10,992 nucleotides of DNA from Bacillota bacterium (lineage in GTDB: Bacteria; Bacillota; Clostridia; Christensenellales; Aristaeellaceae). The position numbers were made by a program, and so were the translations under genes. Location of the stretch: the NCBI GenBank assembly GCA_023404715.1, contig JAEYAR010000097.1, positions 1 through 10,992 of the forward strand, written 5' to 3'. Shown one piece after another: positions 1-5,899 of this stretch. Below the pieces are notes generated by a model, which made no database searches, was not told where the DNA came from, and saw only the letters and a list, made by a program, of their open reading frames with translations. How positions within the stretch are numbered: the stretch's first letter is position 1; each line of letters begins with the position of its first letter.

Positions 1-43
1 TACTTGGCTGGTGACGGCCCGGGAGAGTAGATCGCTGCCGGAT
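1..43 (+). rRNA. rrf: 5S ribosomal RNA, 3' end only
   Basis: The opening bases contain the typical 3' part of bacterial 5S rRNA: a ggtgacggcccgggagagta segment followed by a short GC-rich closing stretch (tcgctgccgg). The rest of the gene lies before the window. A tRNA gene follows within about ten bases, which is the common 5S-tRNA arrangement at the end of Firmicutes rRNA operons. The exact 3' end is approximate, because the pairing 5' strand is not visible. Confidence 0.85.
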
Positions 44-50
44 TCTATGT

Positions 51-124
<74 letters not shown>

Positions 125-125
<1 letters not shown>

Positions 126-166
126 AAAAACTATCAGCTTTAGTTGTAGAGCTGATAGTTTTTTTA
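125..166 (+). terminator. Intrinsic terminator of the rRNA-tRNA operon
   Basis: A perfect stem ACTATCAGCT (130-139) with AGCTGATAGT (150-159) and a 10-base loop is preceded by a run of A and followed by a run of T. The A and T runs can lengthen the stem to 15 pairs. It lies directly after the CCA end of tRNA-Asn, so it closes the rRNA-tRNA transcript. The symmetric A/T runs also make it plausible in the opposite direction, against the minus-strand genes that point this way. Confidence 0.95.
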
Positions 167-316
167 TTTACTAACTGGCCAGTTGAGGGCATAAAATGAG
201 TCGAGGCTGCCCAGTGGGCGGCAATGGCGGAGATGCGTCGGAAGGCCGGCCACTGCGTGGAGATCTGATATACTGCATGGGGTTAAAGCATTTTCCGCGT
301 TAAGATATTGATACTG
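167..316. other. Non-coding spacer after the rRNA operon
   Basis: I see no gene in this stretch. It contains a perfect 12-base palindrome AACTGGCCAGTT (173-184), a short hairpin GCTGCCC/GGGCGGC with a three-base loop (206-222, one G-T pair) and the 8-base palindrome GGCCGGCC (244-251). None is followed by a T run on either strand, so no terminator for the minus-strand genes can be called. The base composition is GC-rich until about 260 and becomes AT-richer after that, which may mark the edge of the following block. Confidence 0.4.
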
Positions 317-571
317 TCAATTCAAGGGCCCCAGAACGTGCAAGGGGTCTCCTTTTTTTGTATCCACAAAGTATTCAATGAATTCCCGCACGGTCGGGAT
401 TTCTCCCTCTCGCTTCACACTATCTACAAGCGCTTGCATTTCAGGGGTTCTTGGCAATTGTGTGAAGAGATGGTAAATGGTCGCCTGCATTTCTTAAAGG
501 ATTTGCTCGACGGTGTCTTCGCTGTCTAAAGCCAACGTGCAAATGATAAGGTTGTATTCATGGTTTGTCAC
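317..571 (-). pseudogene. Small unknown gene interrupted by one in-frame stop
   Basis: On the minus strand a strong ribosome binding site (AAGGAGGA, about 581-588) stands before a GTG at 571. The frame then reads 84 codons to a TGA at 317-319 and is broken only by a TAA at 494-496, after codon 25. Both halves read as ordinary protein: the first starts VTNHEYNLIICTLALDSEDT, and the second is acidic and helix-like with PTVREFIEYFVDTKKGD near its end. I recognise no family. The gene follows the 607-894 gene by 35 bases and probably belonged to the same transcript. An ATG directly after the stop (488-490) could restart a 57-residue protein, but its upstream AAGA is a weak ribosome binding site. 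A single substitution in the TAA codon (for instance from AAA) would explain the break. A sequencing error cannot be excluded. Confidence 0.6.
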
Positions 572-606
572 GGTAGGTTCCTCCTTATCAAAATAAATTT
601 TTAAAA

Positions 607-894
607 TCAATCGTTAATTGATCCCCAACATTCCTTGGTGTCTGTATCCATGATAACCGTTAGACGAATGCCGTGATTACAGGTATACATCATCACGGAT
701 TGATAGCCACAATCCCGCTCCTCAATATGCCCGGCTTTGCCATCACTGTATGGAGTATAAACAGCTTCAATACGCCATCTTGCACGCGGGTTGATGCACA
801 ATATTCGACAAGCACATGGCGGCTTGCTATCAAGCAAGGTAAGAACGAGCAGGCATGCGACTGCGCCACAAAATACTTTTATGGGTTGCCGCAT
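607..894 (-). CDS. Small cysteine-rich exported or membrane-anchored protein
   Basis: This is a 95-residue protein of unknown family. Residues 1-22 form a short positive start followed by a hydrophobic stretch (about 8-21), which fits a signal peptide or signal anchor. The remainder is predicted outside the membrane and holds six cysteines (27, 29, 33, 62, 72, 89). Three of these are clustered as CACRILC just after the hydrophobic segment, and disulfide bonds are possible. There is no good lipobox. The start is well supported by GGAGGG seven to eight bases before the ATG. It lies 31 bases after the 926-1636 gene on the same strand and is likely co-transcribed from the promoter at 1680-1709. 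The role is unknown. The pairing with a membrane protein carrying a sensor-like outer domain suggests an envelope function, which is inference. Confidence 0.65.
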   Translation of the reverse strand: MRQPIKVFCGAVACLLVLTLLDSKPPCACRILCINPRARWRIEAVYTPYSDGKAGHIEERDCGYQSVMMYTCNHGIRLTVIMDTDTKECWGSIND

Positions 895-925
895 CTTAAA
901 CCCTCCTCCATTTTTCTGTCGCCCG

Positions 926-1636
926 TCAGTCCAAGTAGTTCAGTCCATCGACGATCCGCTGTATTGCATCATCCGTGGCAGGAAGATCAAAGTCTAATTG
1001 CACATAGGCTCCATTGACCAGCAGATAAGCAGTCGTTTGACCGCTCTGTGATTGCCGCACGTGAACCGTGCCAAACTTAGAATTGAACACACGATGCTTA
1101 TCGTGCTCATTGTTATAACTGGCCGTAGCGTCGAGTGGATAATAGGAATACTGGATTTCTTCCCCTGCTTCGTTAACGTAGGACATGTAGAGCCTATCGT
1201 CCGTGGCGATGTAAGCACTCGGCCTGTATCCGCTAGGCATCAGGGAGGGCACGGTATATCCTTGAAGGTCAGCATACTGATCATAGGTGACGGATACGAC
1301 TTGTACCGCCTTTTGGCCGCTAAAAACGCGCAGAATGGATGCACGTAGGCTATCCGCCATGCCCTGCACAGACAAACATAGCAATAAAAGGACGGCCATC
1401 GCGGCAATGCTAATATGGCTAATTACCGTTTTCCATTGCCGACGTGGTCGTACCGTATATGTAATGTGTTCAACCTCTGCTTCCCCATTAAGAATCATCC
1501 GATAGGTTTCGTAGCTTAACCCAAATCTCCGTGCGCTTTGCTGTTCCATGTGCTTTAGGCGTTTAGCCATAAACTCAGCTTGGGCCAAATCGTCATTCGT
1601 CGCCCTTTTTGAGACTTTCCGTATTCTATCAATCAT
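926..1636 (-). CDS. Single-pass membrane protein with DUF4367-like outer domain
   Basis: A protein of 236 residues. Residues 1-68 are charged, helix-like and cytoplasmic. A hydrophobic helix spans about 71-90. Residues 110-236 form an extracytoplasmic domain with features of DUF4367: an opening VPSLMPSGYRPS, a central strand pattern MSYVNEAGEEIQYSYYP, then AYLLVNGAYVQLDFDLP and a closing helix DDAIQRIVDGL. Such domains often sit on anti-sigma-like membrane proteins, but no sigma factor gene is adjacent. I chose the ATG at 1636 because GAGGA lies eight bases upstream. A TTG at 1651 would add five residues but has no binding site. The gene is divergent from the XRE regulator at 1770, sharing a compact promoter region with it, and heads a possible three-gene minus-strand transcript. 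The family assignment is by pattern recognition only. Confidence 0.7.
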   Translation of the reverse strand: MIDRIRKVSKRATNDDLAQAEFMAKRLKHMEQQSARRFGLSYETYRMILNGEAEVEHITYTVRPRRQWKTVISHISIAAMAVLLLLCLSVQGMADSLRASILRVFSGQKAVQVVSVTYDQYADLQGYTVPSLMPSGYRPSAYIATDDRLYMSYVNEAGEEIQYSYYPLDATASYNNEHDKHRVFNSKFGTVHVRQSQSGQTTAYLLVNGAYVQLDFDLPATDDAIQRIVDGLNYLD

Positions 1637-1679
1637 AAAGCTTTTCCTCAAATGTTTATCGACTTGACATTCTGATGCT

Positions 1680-1709
1680 ATTTTATCTAGAAATTCGATA
1701 GATTGTCAA
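1680..1709 (-). promoter_or_regulatory. Promoter of the minus-strand membrane-protein operon
   Basis: On the minus strand TTGACA (1709-1704) and TAAAAT (1685-1680) are separated by 18 bases, close to the sigma-A consensus. The -35 box is one arm of the inverted repeat at 1703-1723. Transcription would begin about 1673 and enter the gene starting at 1636. Confidence 0.7.
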
Positions 1710-1723
1710 GAGGTTATTGACAA
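1703..1723. promoter_or_regulatory. Inverted-repeat operator shared by two divergent promoters
   Basis: TTGTCAA (1703-1709), seven spacer bases and TTGACAA (1717-1723) form a perfect inverted repeat. Each arm doubles as the -35 box of one of the two divergent promoters. A dimer of the neighbouring XRE protein bound here would be placed to control both directions. A related direct repeat, TCGACTTGACA (1659-1669) and TCAACTTGATA (1731-1741), flanks it and may supply extra binding sites. Binding by the XRE protein is inferred from position only. Confidence 0.55.
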
Positions 1724-1745
1724 ACATCTCTCAACTTGATAAAGT
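1717..1745 (+). promoter_or_regulatory. Promoter of the XRE regulator gene
   Basis: TTGACA (1717-1722) and TAAAGT (1740-1745) are separated by exactly 17 bases, a near-consensus sigma-A promoter. The predicted start of transcription is about 1752, so the leader is very short and consists mainly of the ribosome binding site AGGAGGG (1754-1760). Confidence 0.7.
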
Positions 1746-1769
1746 TTTTTCTCAGGAGGGCTGTAAAGT

Positions 1770-2156
1770 ATGGAGGAAAAAGCATTGCGAGAAATGCAGG
1801 ATCGGTTTTTGGCAATCAGAGAAGCCCTAGGTAAAACACAGGCAGAAATGTCTGCGGCTTTGGGATATTCAGATTCATACTACAGCAAGCTGGAAGTTGG
1901 CAAAGATGAGATACGCAAGAATGTCATTTTACAAACGTGCCTCACATTTCATGTGAACTATGATTACCTTATGTATGGTGAAGGACCGATGTTTGCGGTA
2001 GCCGATGTCCGCATGGATCGCATGTGTAAGCTGTTTCAAGAGCTGCCCGAGCTTTGCCAGGAGTATTTGATTGACATGATCGAGTTTATGGTAAACCGGC
2101 ATCAAGCGGCAAAGGCCCCGGTCGAGCGTTCAGAGGAAAACGCCGATGTCGATTAA
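1770..2156 (+). CDS. XRE-family helix-turn-helix transcriptional regulator
   Basis: A protein of 128 residues. Residues 10-69 form a Cro/CI-type helix-turn-helix domain: TQAEMSAALG (23-32) is the first helix of the motif, and SDSYYSKLEVG (34-44) is the recognition helix. It is followed by NYDYLMYGEGPMF (63-75), the typical end of phage-repressor-like XRE domains. Residues 80-110 form a helical tail that may allow dimer formation, and the end is acidic and probably flexible. The ATG has AGGAGGG nine bases upstream. The gene is divergent from the membrane-protein operon and transcribed away from the shared operator, so it is likely to regulate itself and that operon. No phage genes are visible nearby. 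Confidence 0.88.
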   Translation: MEEKALREMQDRFLAIREALGKTQAEMSAALGYSDSYYSKLEVGKDEIRKNVILQTCLTFHVNYDYLMYGEGPMFAVADVRMDRMCKLFQELPELCQEYLIDMIEFMVNRHQAAKAPVERSEENADVD

Positions 2157-2196
2157 CGGCTATACCAGCCAATCGGGTGTGGCGAATAAGAATAAG

Positions 2197-2235
2197 ATAC
2201 GCTACTGGAACTGTAACTCCAGCAGCGTATTTTTT
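2197..2235 (+). terminator. Intrinsic terminator after the XRE regulator gene
   Basis: A 13-position stem (2197-2209 with 2218-2230) reads ATACGCT-A-CTGGA against TCCAG-C-AGCGTAT, with one A/C mismatch and an eight-base loop. A run of T follows at 2230-2235. It lies 40 bases after the stop of the XRE gene. On the minus strand the following bases are only loosely T-rich, so it is a weaker candidate for ending the converging gene at 2280. Confidence 0.9.
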
Positions 2236-2279
2236 GATTGACAGATATCCGAGCAGGATGGAGGGCGCTCTTTCTTTGA

Positions 2280-3137
2280 TTACACCTGCCGAACGGCATC
2301 GTTTATGAGCTTTTGCATCAATTCAAACGCGGGCAGGCGGACGCCCTCCAGCATGCCGGGATGGAAGGGCTTGGCGCTATCGACCTGATTCGGGGCGTAA
2401 TACGCGCCAAGGAGGAACAAGGAGAGGGAGCCTTCGCATGCGGCCAGCGCGACGGGGGCGGAGAGGTCGGCCCGACGCAAAGCGGCTGCACAGGCACGCG
2501 CATACTCTGCATCCTTGCCCTGATAGAGCCAGAGGGCGGGGGACGCATTCGCCTTTTCCTCCTGTGGGGCGTCTGCCAGGGGTGTTAGGACGTAGCCTGC
2601 TTTGACGTATTCATCCGCAGAGCATACCTTGGCAAACGGCTCGCCCAAGGCGAGCATCCATCGCTCGCTCTGCGGCAGTACGCCGTCGGCCAAGACGAGC
2701 GTTCCGCCGACAGCCCCCATCGCACGCCCCTCGCGCTTTCTCAAAAACACCGCCTCGCTAAGCGAAAAGCGCACGCCGTTTGCCGAACCGCGCAGTACAT
2801 GATGCTGCTTTGCGCCGGCAACAAAGGGAACGCCCGGGGTCAAGCCCCTGGCGGCCAGCAGTCCGTCGGCGGTTTCCGAGGCCGCGTAAGCGACGGCCTC
2901 CATGTCGCTTGCGGCCTGCTCGAGCAGGACCTGGATAAAAGCGGCTTTGTAACGTGTTTTATACGCTAGACTTGAAAGAAGATGGAAGACGCATGAAAAC
3001 GCGATGAGCGCGTATGCGACCGGCCAACGTGAAACCAGGGCAAACAGAGCGACGAGGAAGAGCAGCAGGGATAGAAAAAGCATAAACCGTTTTTGACTCT
3101 GCATGGCTACAAGCGTATCGGCGGTCGGGTGCTTCAT
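2280..3137 (-). CDS. Two-helix membrane protein of unknown function
   Basis: A protein of 285 residues that I do not recognise with confidence. Residues 19-36 and 39-58 are two adjacent hydrophobic segments with a short link, so both the short N-terminus and the long C-terminal part (59-285) should lie on the same side, probably the cytoplasm. The soluble part is alanine-rich. Its middle segment HHVLRGSANGVRFSLSEAVF, followed by GGTLVLADGVLP, recalls the strand pattern of DUF3137-type membrane proteins, but the match is weak. The ATG at 3137 has GGAGG seven bases upstream. The gene converges on the XRE regulator and is divergent from gntR. Its base composition matches the GC-rich catabolic locus more than the AT-richer block beside it, and nothing ties it functionally to the sugar-acid genes. 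Confidence 0.7.
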   Translation of the reverse strand: MKHPTADTLVAMQSQKRFMLFLSLLLFLVALFALVSRWPVAYALIAFSCVFHLLSSLAYKTRYKAAFIQVLLEQAASDMEAVAYAASETADGLLAARGLTPGVPFVAGAKQHHVLRGSANGVRFSLSEAVFLRKREGRAMGAVGGTLVLADGVLPQSERWMLALGEPFAKVCSADEYVKAGYVLTPLADAPQEEKANASPALWLYQGKDAEYARACAAALRRADLSAPVALAACEGSLSLFLLGAYYAPNQVDSAKPFHPGMLEGVRLPAFELMQKLINDAVRQV

Positions 3138-3213
3138 GATAGGGCCTCCATTTCATTGCTTTTGCACTGCTTTTTCAACAGATGGATACAAGCTTTGGCG
3201 GGTAGGTCTTTAT

Positions 3214-3242
3214 ATCTTACCATAGATGGGTTTGCGCGTCTA
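3214..3242 (-). promoter_or_regulatory. Possible promoter of the two-helix membrane protein gene
   Basis: On the minus strand TAGACG (3242-3237) and TAAGAT (3219-3214) are 17 bases apart, matching sigma-A boxes at four and five positions. The remaining leader to the ATG at 3137 is about 70 bases. This is a moderate match only. Confidence 0.35.
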
Positions 3243-3332
3243 TCCTTTCAGACGGGACAAACACCACCGTGCAAGCCAAAGGCAGCATAATCGGTAACCC
3301 CTAAAATATCGGCGGATTTTTTCGTAAATCTA

Positions 3333-3361
3333 TTGACATACGCTAAGCGGCGGGATATACT
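3333..3361 (+). promoter_or_regulatory. Near-consensus promoter of gntR
   Basis: TTGACA (3333-3338) and TATACT (3356-3361) are separated by exactly 17 bases. This is one base away from the full sigma-A consensus and is among the strongest promoters in the window. The start of transcription is predicted near 3368, inside the operator at 3370-3380, so a strong promoter is probably kept low by the regulator it drives. Confidence 0.85.
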
Positions 3362-3369
3362 TTAGTAAG

Positions 3370-3380
3370 TTGTAGGACAA
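3370..3380. promoter_or_regulatory. FadR-type GntR operator at the gntR start site
   Basis: TTGTAGGACAA is a perfect palindrome around a three-base centre and matches the known FadR/VanR-group operator pattern TNGTNNNACNA exactly. It lies just downstream of the -10 box, so binding would block RNA polymerase and give autorepression. A second site with the same core is found at 4129-4137. Confidence 0.7.
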
Positions 3381-3410
3381 GATACAAGAAAGGCTACATG
3401 AGGAACTTGG

Positions 3411-4106
3411 ATGGAGATTGTGAAAATCGGTAAGGTCAACCTGGTGGACGCCGTTTGCCAGCAACTGCGCGAGATGATCGTCTCGGGGAAAATCTCGGAG
3501 GGGACAAAGCTGGAGAGCGAGAACAAGCTTGCAGAAGCCTTTTGTGTGAGCCGCGTCGTAATACGGGAAGCGCTTCAGCAGCTTAGAAGCGAAAAGCTGA
3601 TCGTTACGCGCCAGGGGGTCGGCACGTATGTCGCCAATCCCAGCAATTTCGATTCAAGCATGCAGACGATCGATCTGACGGAGGACGCGTACCGGGATTT
3701 TCTCCATTTCCGCGAGAGCGTGGAATATAGCGCGGTTTACCTGTCGAAGACGGCGGCGACGAAGGAAGACTTCGACGAGCTCGACAGGTGCGTCGAAGTG
3801 ATGGAAAACAGCCGGAGCAACAGGCAGAGCTTTAACGAAAGCGACTTCGGTTTTCATCTGGCAGTCGTCCGCAGCGCACATAACATCTATCTGGAAAATG
3901 CGATGAAGGCGAATCGTCAGATGCTGATTTGCGTTTTTGATGCGATGAACGCCTTGCCTGAGGCCGGAAATTTCGGCATGACATCGCATGTCAAACTGGC
4001 CGAGCTGATGCGAAGCGGCGACGTGAAGGGCATCATCAAGAGCTATGACGAGATGGGCAAGTACAACATCGCGCGGCTTGCCGAGTTTTTCAAGAACAGA
4101 GAGTAA
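3411..4106 (+). CDS. FadR-subfamily GntR regulator of the sugar-acid locus
   Basis: A protein of 231 residues, the usual length for the family. Residues 8-76 are the GntR winged helix: an LREMIVSGKISEGTKLES opening, the SRVVIREALQQLRSEKLI recognition region and the wing RQGVGTYVA. Residues 92-228 form an FCD ligand-binding domain. Of the metal-binding residues typical of FCD domains, Asp145, His149 (DFGFH) and His193 are present, but the last histidine position appears to be Tyr218 (MGKYNIARL). Ligand binding may therefore be metal-free or altered. The start ATG has GAGGA six bases upstream. The gene precedes the transporter-dehydratase operon and probably represses it until a sugar acid or its keto product binds. 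Matching operators are found at its own promoter and at the transporter promoter. Confidence 0.92.
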   Translation: MEIVKIGKVNLVDAVCQQLREMIVSGKISEGTKLESENKLAEAFCVSRVVIREALQQLRSEKLIVTRQGVGTYVANPSNFDSSMQTIDLTEDAYRDFLHFRESVEYSAVYLSKTAATKEDFDELDRCVEVMENSRSNRQSFNESDFGFHLAVVRSAHNIYLENAMKANRQMLICVFDAMNALPEAGNFGMTSHVKLAELMRSGDVKGIIKSYDEMGKYNIARLAEFFKNRE

Positions 4107-4121
4107 ACGTCTGTTCTCTGT
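4093..4121 (+). other. Two overlapping hairpins across the gntR stop codon
   Basis: Two mutually exclusive perfect stems can form: AGAACAGA (4093-4100) with TCTGTTCT (4110-4117), and ACAGAGA (4096-4102) with TCTCTGT (4115-4121). The gntR stop codon is in the loop. No T run follows, so this is not a standard intrinsic terminator. It overlaps the -35 box of the next promoter and could be a protein-binding site or a weak transcription barrier. Confidence 0.4.
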
Positions 4122-4146
4122 CATTACCTGTATGACATGATATAAA
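4118..4146 (+). promoter_or_regulatory. Promoter of the transporter-dehydratase operon
   Basis: CTGTCA (4118-4123) and TATAAA (4141-4146) are 17 bases apart, with four and five matches to the sigma-A boxes. The predicted start is near 4153, giving a leader of about 66 bases before tctC. The promoter is weaker than that of gntR, and its spacer contains the second GntR-type operator core. Confidence 0.6.
4129..4137. promoter_or_regulatory. Second GntR operator core in the transporter promoter
   Basis: TGTATGACA repeats the TGT-NNN-ACA core of the gntR operator (TGTAGGACA), differing only in the central triplet. The outermost bases are C and T rather than T and A, so the match is not perfect. 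Its place between the -35 and -10 boxes is a classic repressor position. Confidence 0.55.
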
Positions 4147-4177
4147 CAGACATCATATTGGAATGCCGGTGTAAACG

Positions 4178-4195
4178 ACGCCTCGATCAAGGCGT
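4178..4195 (+). other. Leader hairpin before tctC
   Basis: ACGCCT (4178-4183) and AGGCGT (4190-4195) form a six-pair stem with a six-base loop, ending about nine bases before the AAAGGAGGA ribosome binding site of tctC. It could protect the messenger or position the binding site. No T run follows, so it is not a terminator. Confidence 0.4.
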
Positions 4196-4218
4196 TGAAA
4201 TAAAAGGAGGACACCCAA

Positions 4219-5181
4219 ATGAAAAAGTTCCTTGCTCTGCTTATGGCCGCGATGATGGCGCTTGCCTGCACCGCCGCGCTGGCCGACTACCCCGAAAAGC
4301 CTATTGAGATCATCATTCCGGCCAACCCGGGCGGAGACACCGACACGACCGTCCGCGCCATTGCGCAGTCCCTCACCGAGATCCTGGGCCAGCCTGTCGT
4401 CGTCACGAACATGGCGGGCGGCGCAGGGACCGTCGCGATGAACGAGGTGATCAACCGCGATGCGGACGGATACACCGTGTTTTATCACCACGTGGACACG
4501 CTGCTGCTTGAACTGCTGGGGCGCATGGACGACGGCTGGAAATGGACGGATGCGCTGGATATCTCGGCCGTCGCCGGCGGCGGAAACACCTACTGCCTGT
4601 TCGTGCGCAAGGACAACGAAAAGGGCATCAAGACGTTTGACGACCTTGTAACCTACGCCAAGGCGAACCCCCTCGACCTGACCTATGCGGTTGAAATCGG
4701 CGGCACGCTGCACATGCATGCGCTTGCGATGATGGAAGCGCTGGACATCGAGGTGGACTGCGTGGACCTCGGCTCCGCCTCCGACCGCAACGTCGCCTTC
4801 CTGGGCGGACAGGTGGACATCCTGGAGGCGCTTTACAGCCAGGGCGAGGAGTACATCGAAAGCGGCGACTTCATCCCGCTGTTCGTATTCGGCAACGAGC
4901 GCAACGAGAACTTTGCGGACATCCCGTGCTCCGGCGAGCTGGGCTTCTCCTTCGGCGCGGAATGGTTCTATTACTTCGGCTTTAAGAAGGGCACCGATCC
5001 GCAGATCGTCGCCAAGTTCACCGACGCGGTCGGGCAGGCGGTCGAAATGGAGCCCTATGCCAACGCGCTGAGCCTCTATGACTTCCGTGCGAACTTCCAG
5101 CCGGGCGAGGATGGCGTGGCCTTCATGCAGGGCGTGCAAGAGGTATACCGTCCGATGGCTGAAGCGCTCTTGGGCAACTGA
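4219..5181 (+). CDS. tctC: TTT transporter substrate-binding protein (TctC family)
   Basis: A protein of 320 residues, the usual size for TctC/Bug-type solute receptors. Residues 1-22 are a signal peptide (MKKFLALLMAAMMALACTAA then LA) with a likely signal peptidase I cut after ALA22. The cysteine at 17 does not sit in a good lipobox. The mature protein begins DYPEKPIEIIIPANPGGDTD, the hallmark N-terminal strand and ligand loop of the family. It is followed by GQPVVVTNMAGGAGTVAMNE, which forms the second binding loop. It would capture a carboxylated substrate outside the membrane and deliver it to TctA/TctB. The genes downstream suggest a sugar acid such as galactonate. The start has AAAGGAGGA seven bases upstream. 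It is the first gene of the operon and is separated from tctB by a terminator-like hairpin. Confidence 0.93.
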   Translation: MKKFLALLMAAMMALACTAALADYPEKPIEIIIPANPGGDTDTTVRAIAQSLTEILGQPVVVTNMAGGAGTVAMNEVINRDADGYTVFYHHVDTLLLELLGRMDDGWKWTDALDISAVAGGGNTYCLFVRKDNEKGIKTFDDLVTYAKANPLDLTYAVEIGGTLHMHALAMMEALDIEVDCVDLGSASDRNVAFLGGQVDILEALYSQGEEYIESGDFIPLFVFGNERNENFADIPCSGELGFSFGAEWFYYFGFKKGTDPQIVAKFTDAVGQAVEMEPYANALSLYDFRANFQPGEDGVAFMQGVQEVYRPMAEALLGN

Positions 5182-5192
5182 TTTATATGAGC

Positions 5193-5231
5193 GTGCGGCA
5201 GGTATCCATTGCGGTGTCTGCCGCACTTTTT
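5193..5231 (+). terminator. Internal terminator-like hairpin between tctC and tctB
   Basis: GTGCGGCAG (5193-5201) and CTGCCGCAC (5218-5226) form a perfect nine-pair GC-rich stem with a 16-base loop, followed by five T (5227-5231). It begins 12 bases after the tctC stop and ends 20 bases before the tctB start. Partial termination here would give more binding protein than membrane subunits, and the stem would also protect the 3' end of the tctC message. Confidence 0.8.
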
Positions 5232-5250
5232 CTATCGGAGGGAATGCGCT

Positions 5251-5838
5251 ATGCAGGAAAACAAGAAAAGGAATTTTACGGATTTGATTTCCGGCGCCGT
5301 CATCATGGCGCTGGCCGGGTTCTTTTACTGGTCGACATTCGGCACGAAGTCCTTCCTGGGTACGGGGCGCGGCCGCACGGCGCCGGACACGATCCCCAAG
5401 ATCGTCGCCGTCGCGATGTTCGTCATCGGCTTTGTCATCGTAGTCCAGTGGTTTATCGCCATGAGACGGGGCAAGCTGGAGCCGAAGGCTGTTAACGACG
5501 ACGTTGAAGACTGCGCGGGGATGAGCGAAAAGCAGGTTGCAACCCGGCATCTATTTCAGAAGATCACGATGCCCATCACGCTTGGGCTTATATTCTGCTA
5601 TATCTTCGCGATGCCCCATATTGGGTTTACCATTTCCACCTTCTTCTTTCTGACGCTACAGATTACGCTGCTGTCGGTCGACTTTTCCGTGAAAAGCTGG
5701 CTCAAAAGCTTGGGTATCGCCTTGATTGCATCTGTCGGCATTTACATCATCTTTGGATGTGCATTCAATCTGGCTGTGCCCAAGGTTTCATTTATCGACC
5801 TGGGATTGGGCAATGTCTACCGCGCGATCTTCGGCTGA
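5251..5838 (+). CDS. tctB: TTT transporter small membrane subunit (TctB family)
   Basis: A protein of 195 residues. It shows the four-helix layout of TctB: hydrophobic stretches at about 12-30, 51-71, 105-145 (long and possibly split) and 152-172, with a charged cytoplasmic loop at 72-104. Sequence similarity within this family is always low. The assignment rests on size, helices, the start motif DLISGAVIMALAGFFYW and the place between tctC and tctA. I chose the ATG at 5251 because GGAGGG lies eight bases upstream. An in-frame ATG at 5209 would fall inside the terminator hairpin and has no binding site. TctB forms the inner-membrane complex with TctA. Confidence 0.88.
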   Translation: MQENKKRNFTDLISGAVIMALAGFFYWSTFGTKSFLGTGRGRTAPDTIPKIVAVAMFVIGFVIVVQWFIAMRRGKLEPKAVNDDVEDCAGMSEKQVATRHLFQKITMPITLGLIFCYIFAMPHIGFTISTFFFLTLQITLLSVDFSVKSWLKSLGIALIASVGIYIIFGCAFNLAVPKVSFIDLGLGNVYRAIFG

Positions 5839-5845
5839 CTGGTGT

Positions 5846-5864
5846 GGGGATAGCAGCCCCTTTT
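5846..5864 (+). other. Weak hairpin between tctB and tctA
   Basis: GGGG (5846-5849), a seven-base loop, CCCC (5857-5860) and TTTT (5861-5864) make a minimal terminator-like element eight bases after the tctB stop. With only four pairs it is unlikely to stop transcription by itself. Confidence 0.3.
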
Positions 5865-5899
5865 GAGGATTATTGTATGAAGATGAAGGAGGCAACCTT

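Noticed and set aside
308..529. Plus-strand frame of 73 codons
   Set aside because: No ribosome binding site is present. It is antisense to the broken minus-strand gene, which has a much better start signal.
4153..5550. Long minus-strand open frame of 465 codons opposite tctC
   Set aside because: It is a shadow of the GC-rich coding strand: arginine-, alanine- and valine-rich, no binding site, no family motifs, and it spans tctC, the hairpin and tctB.
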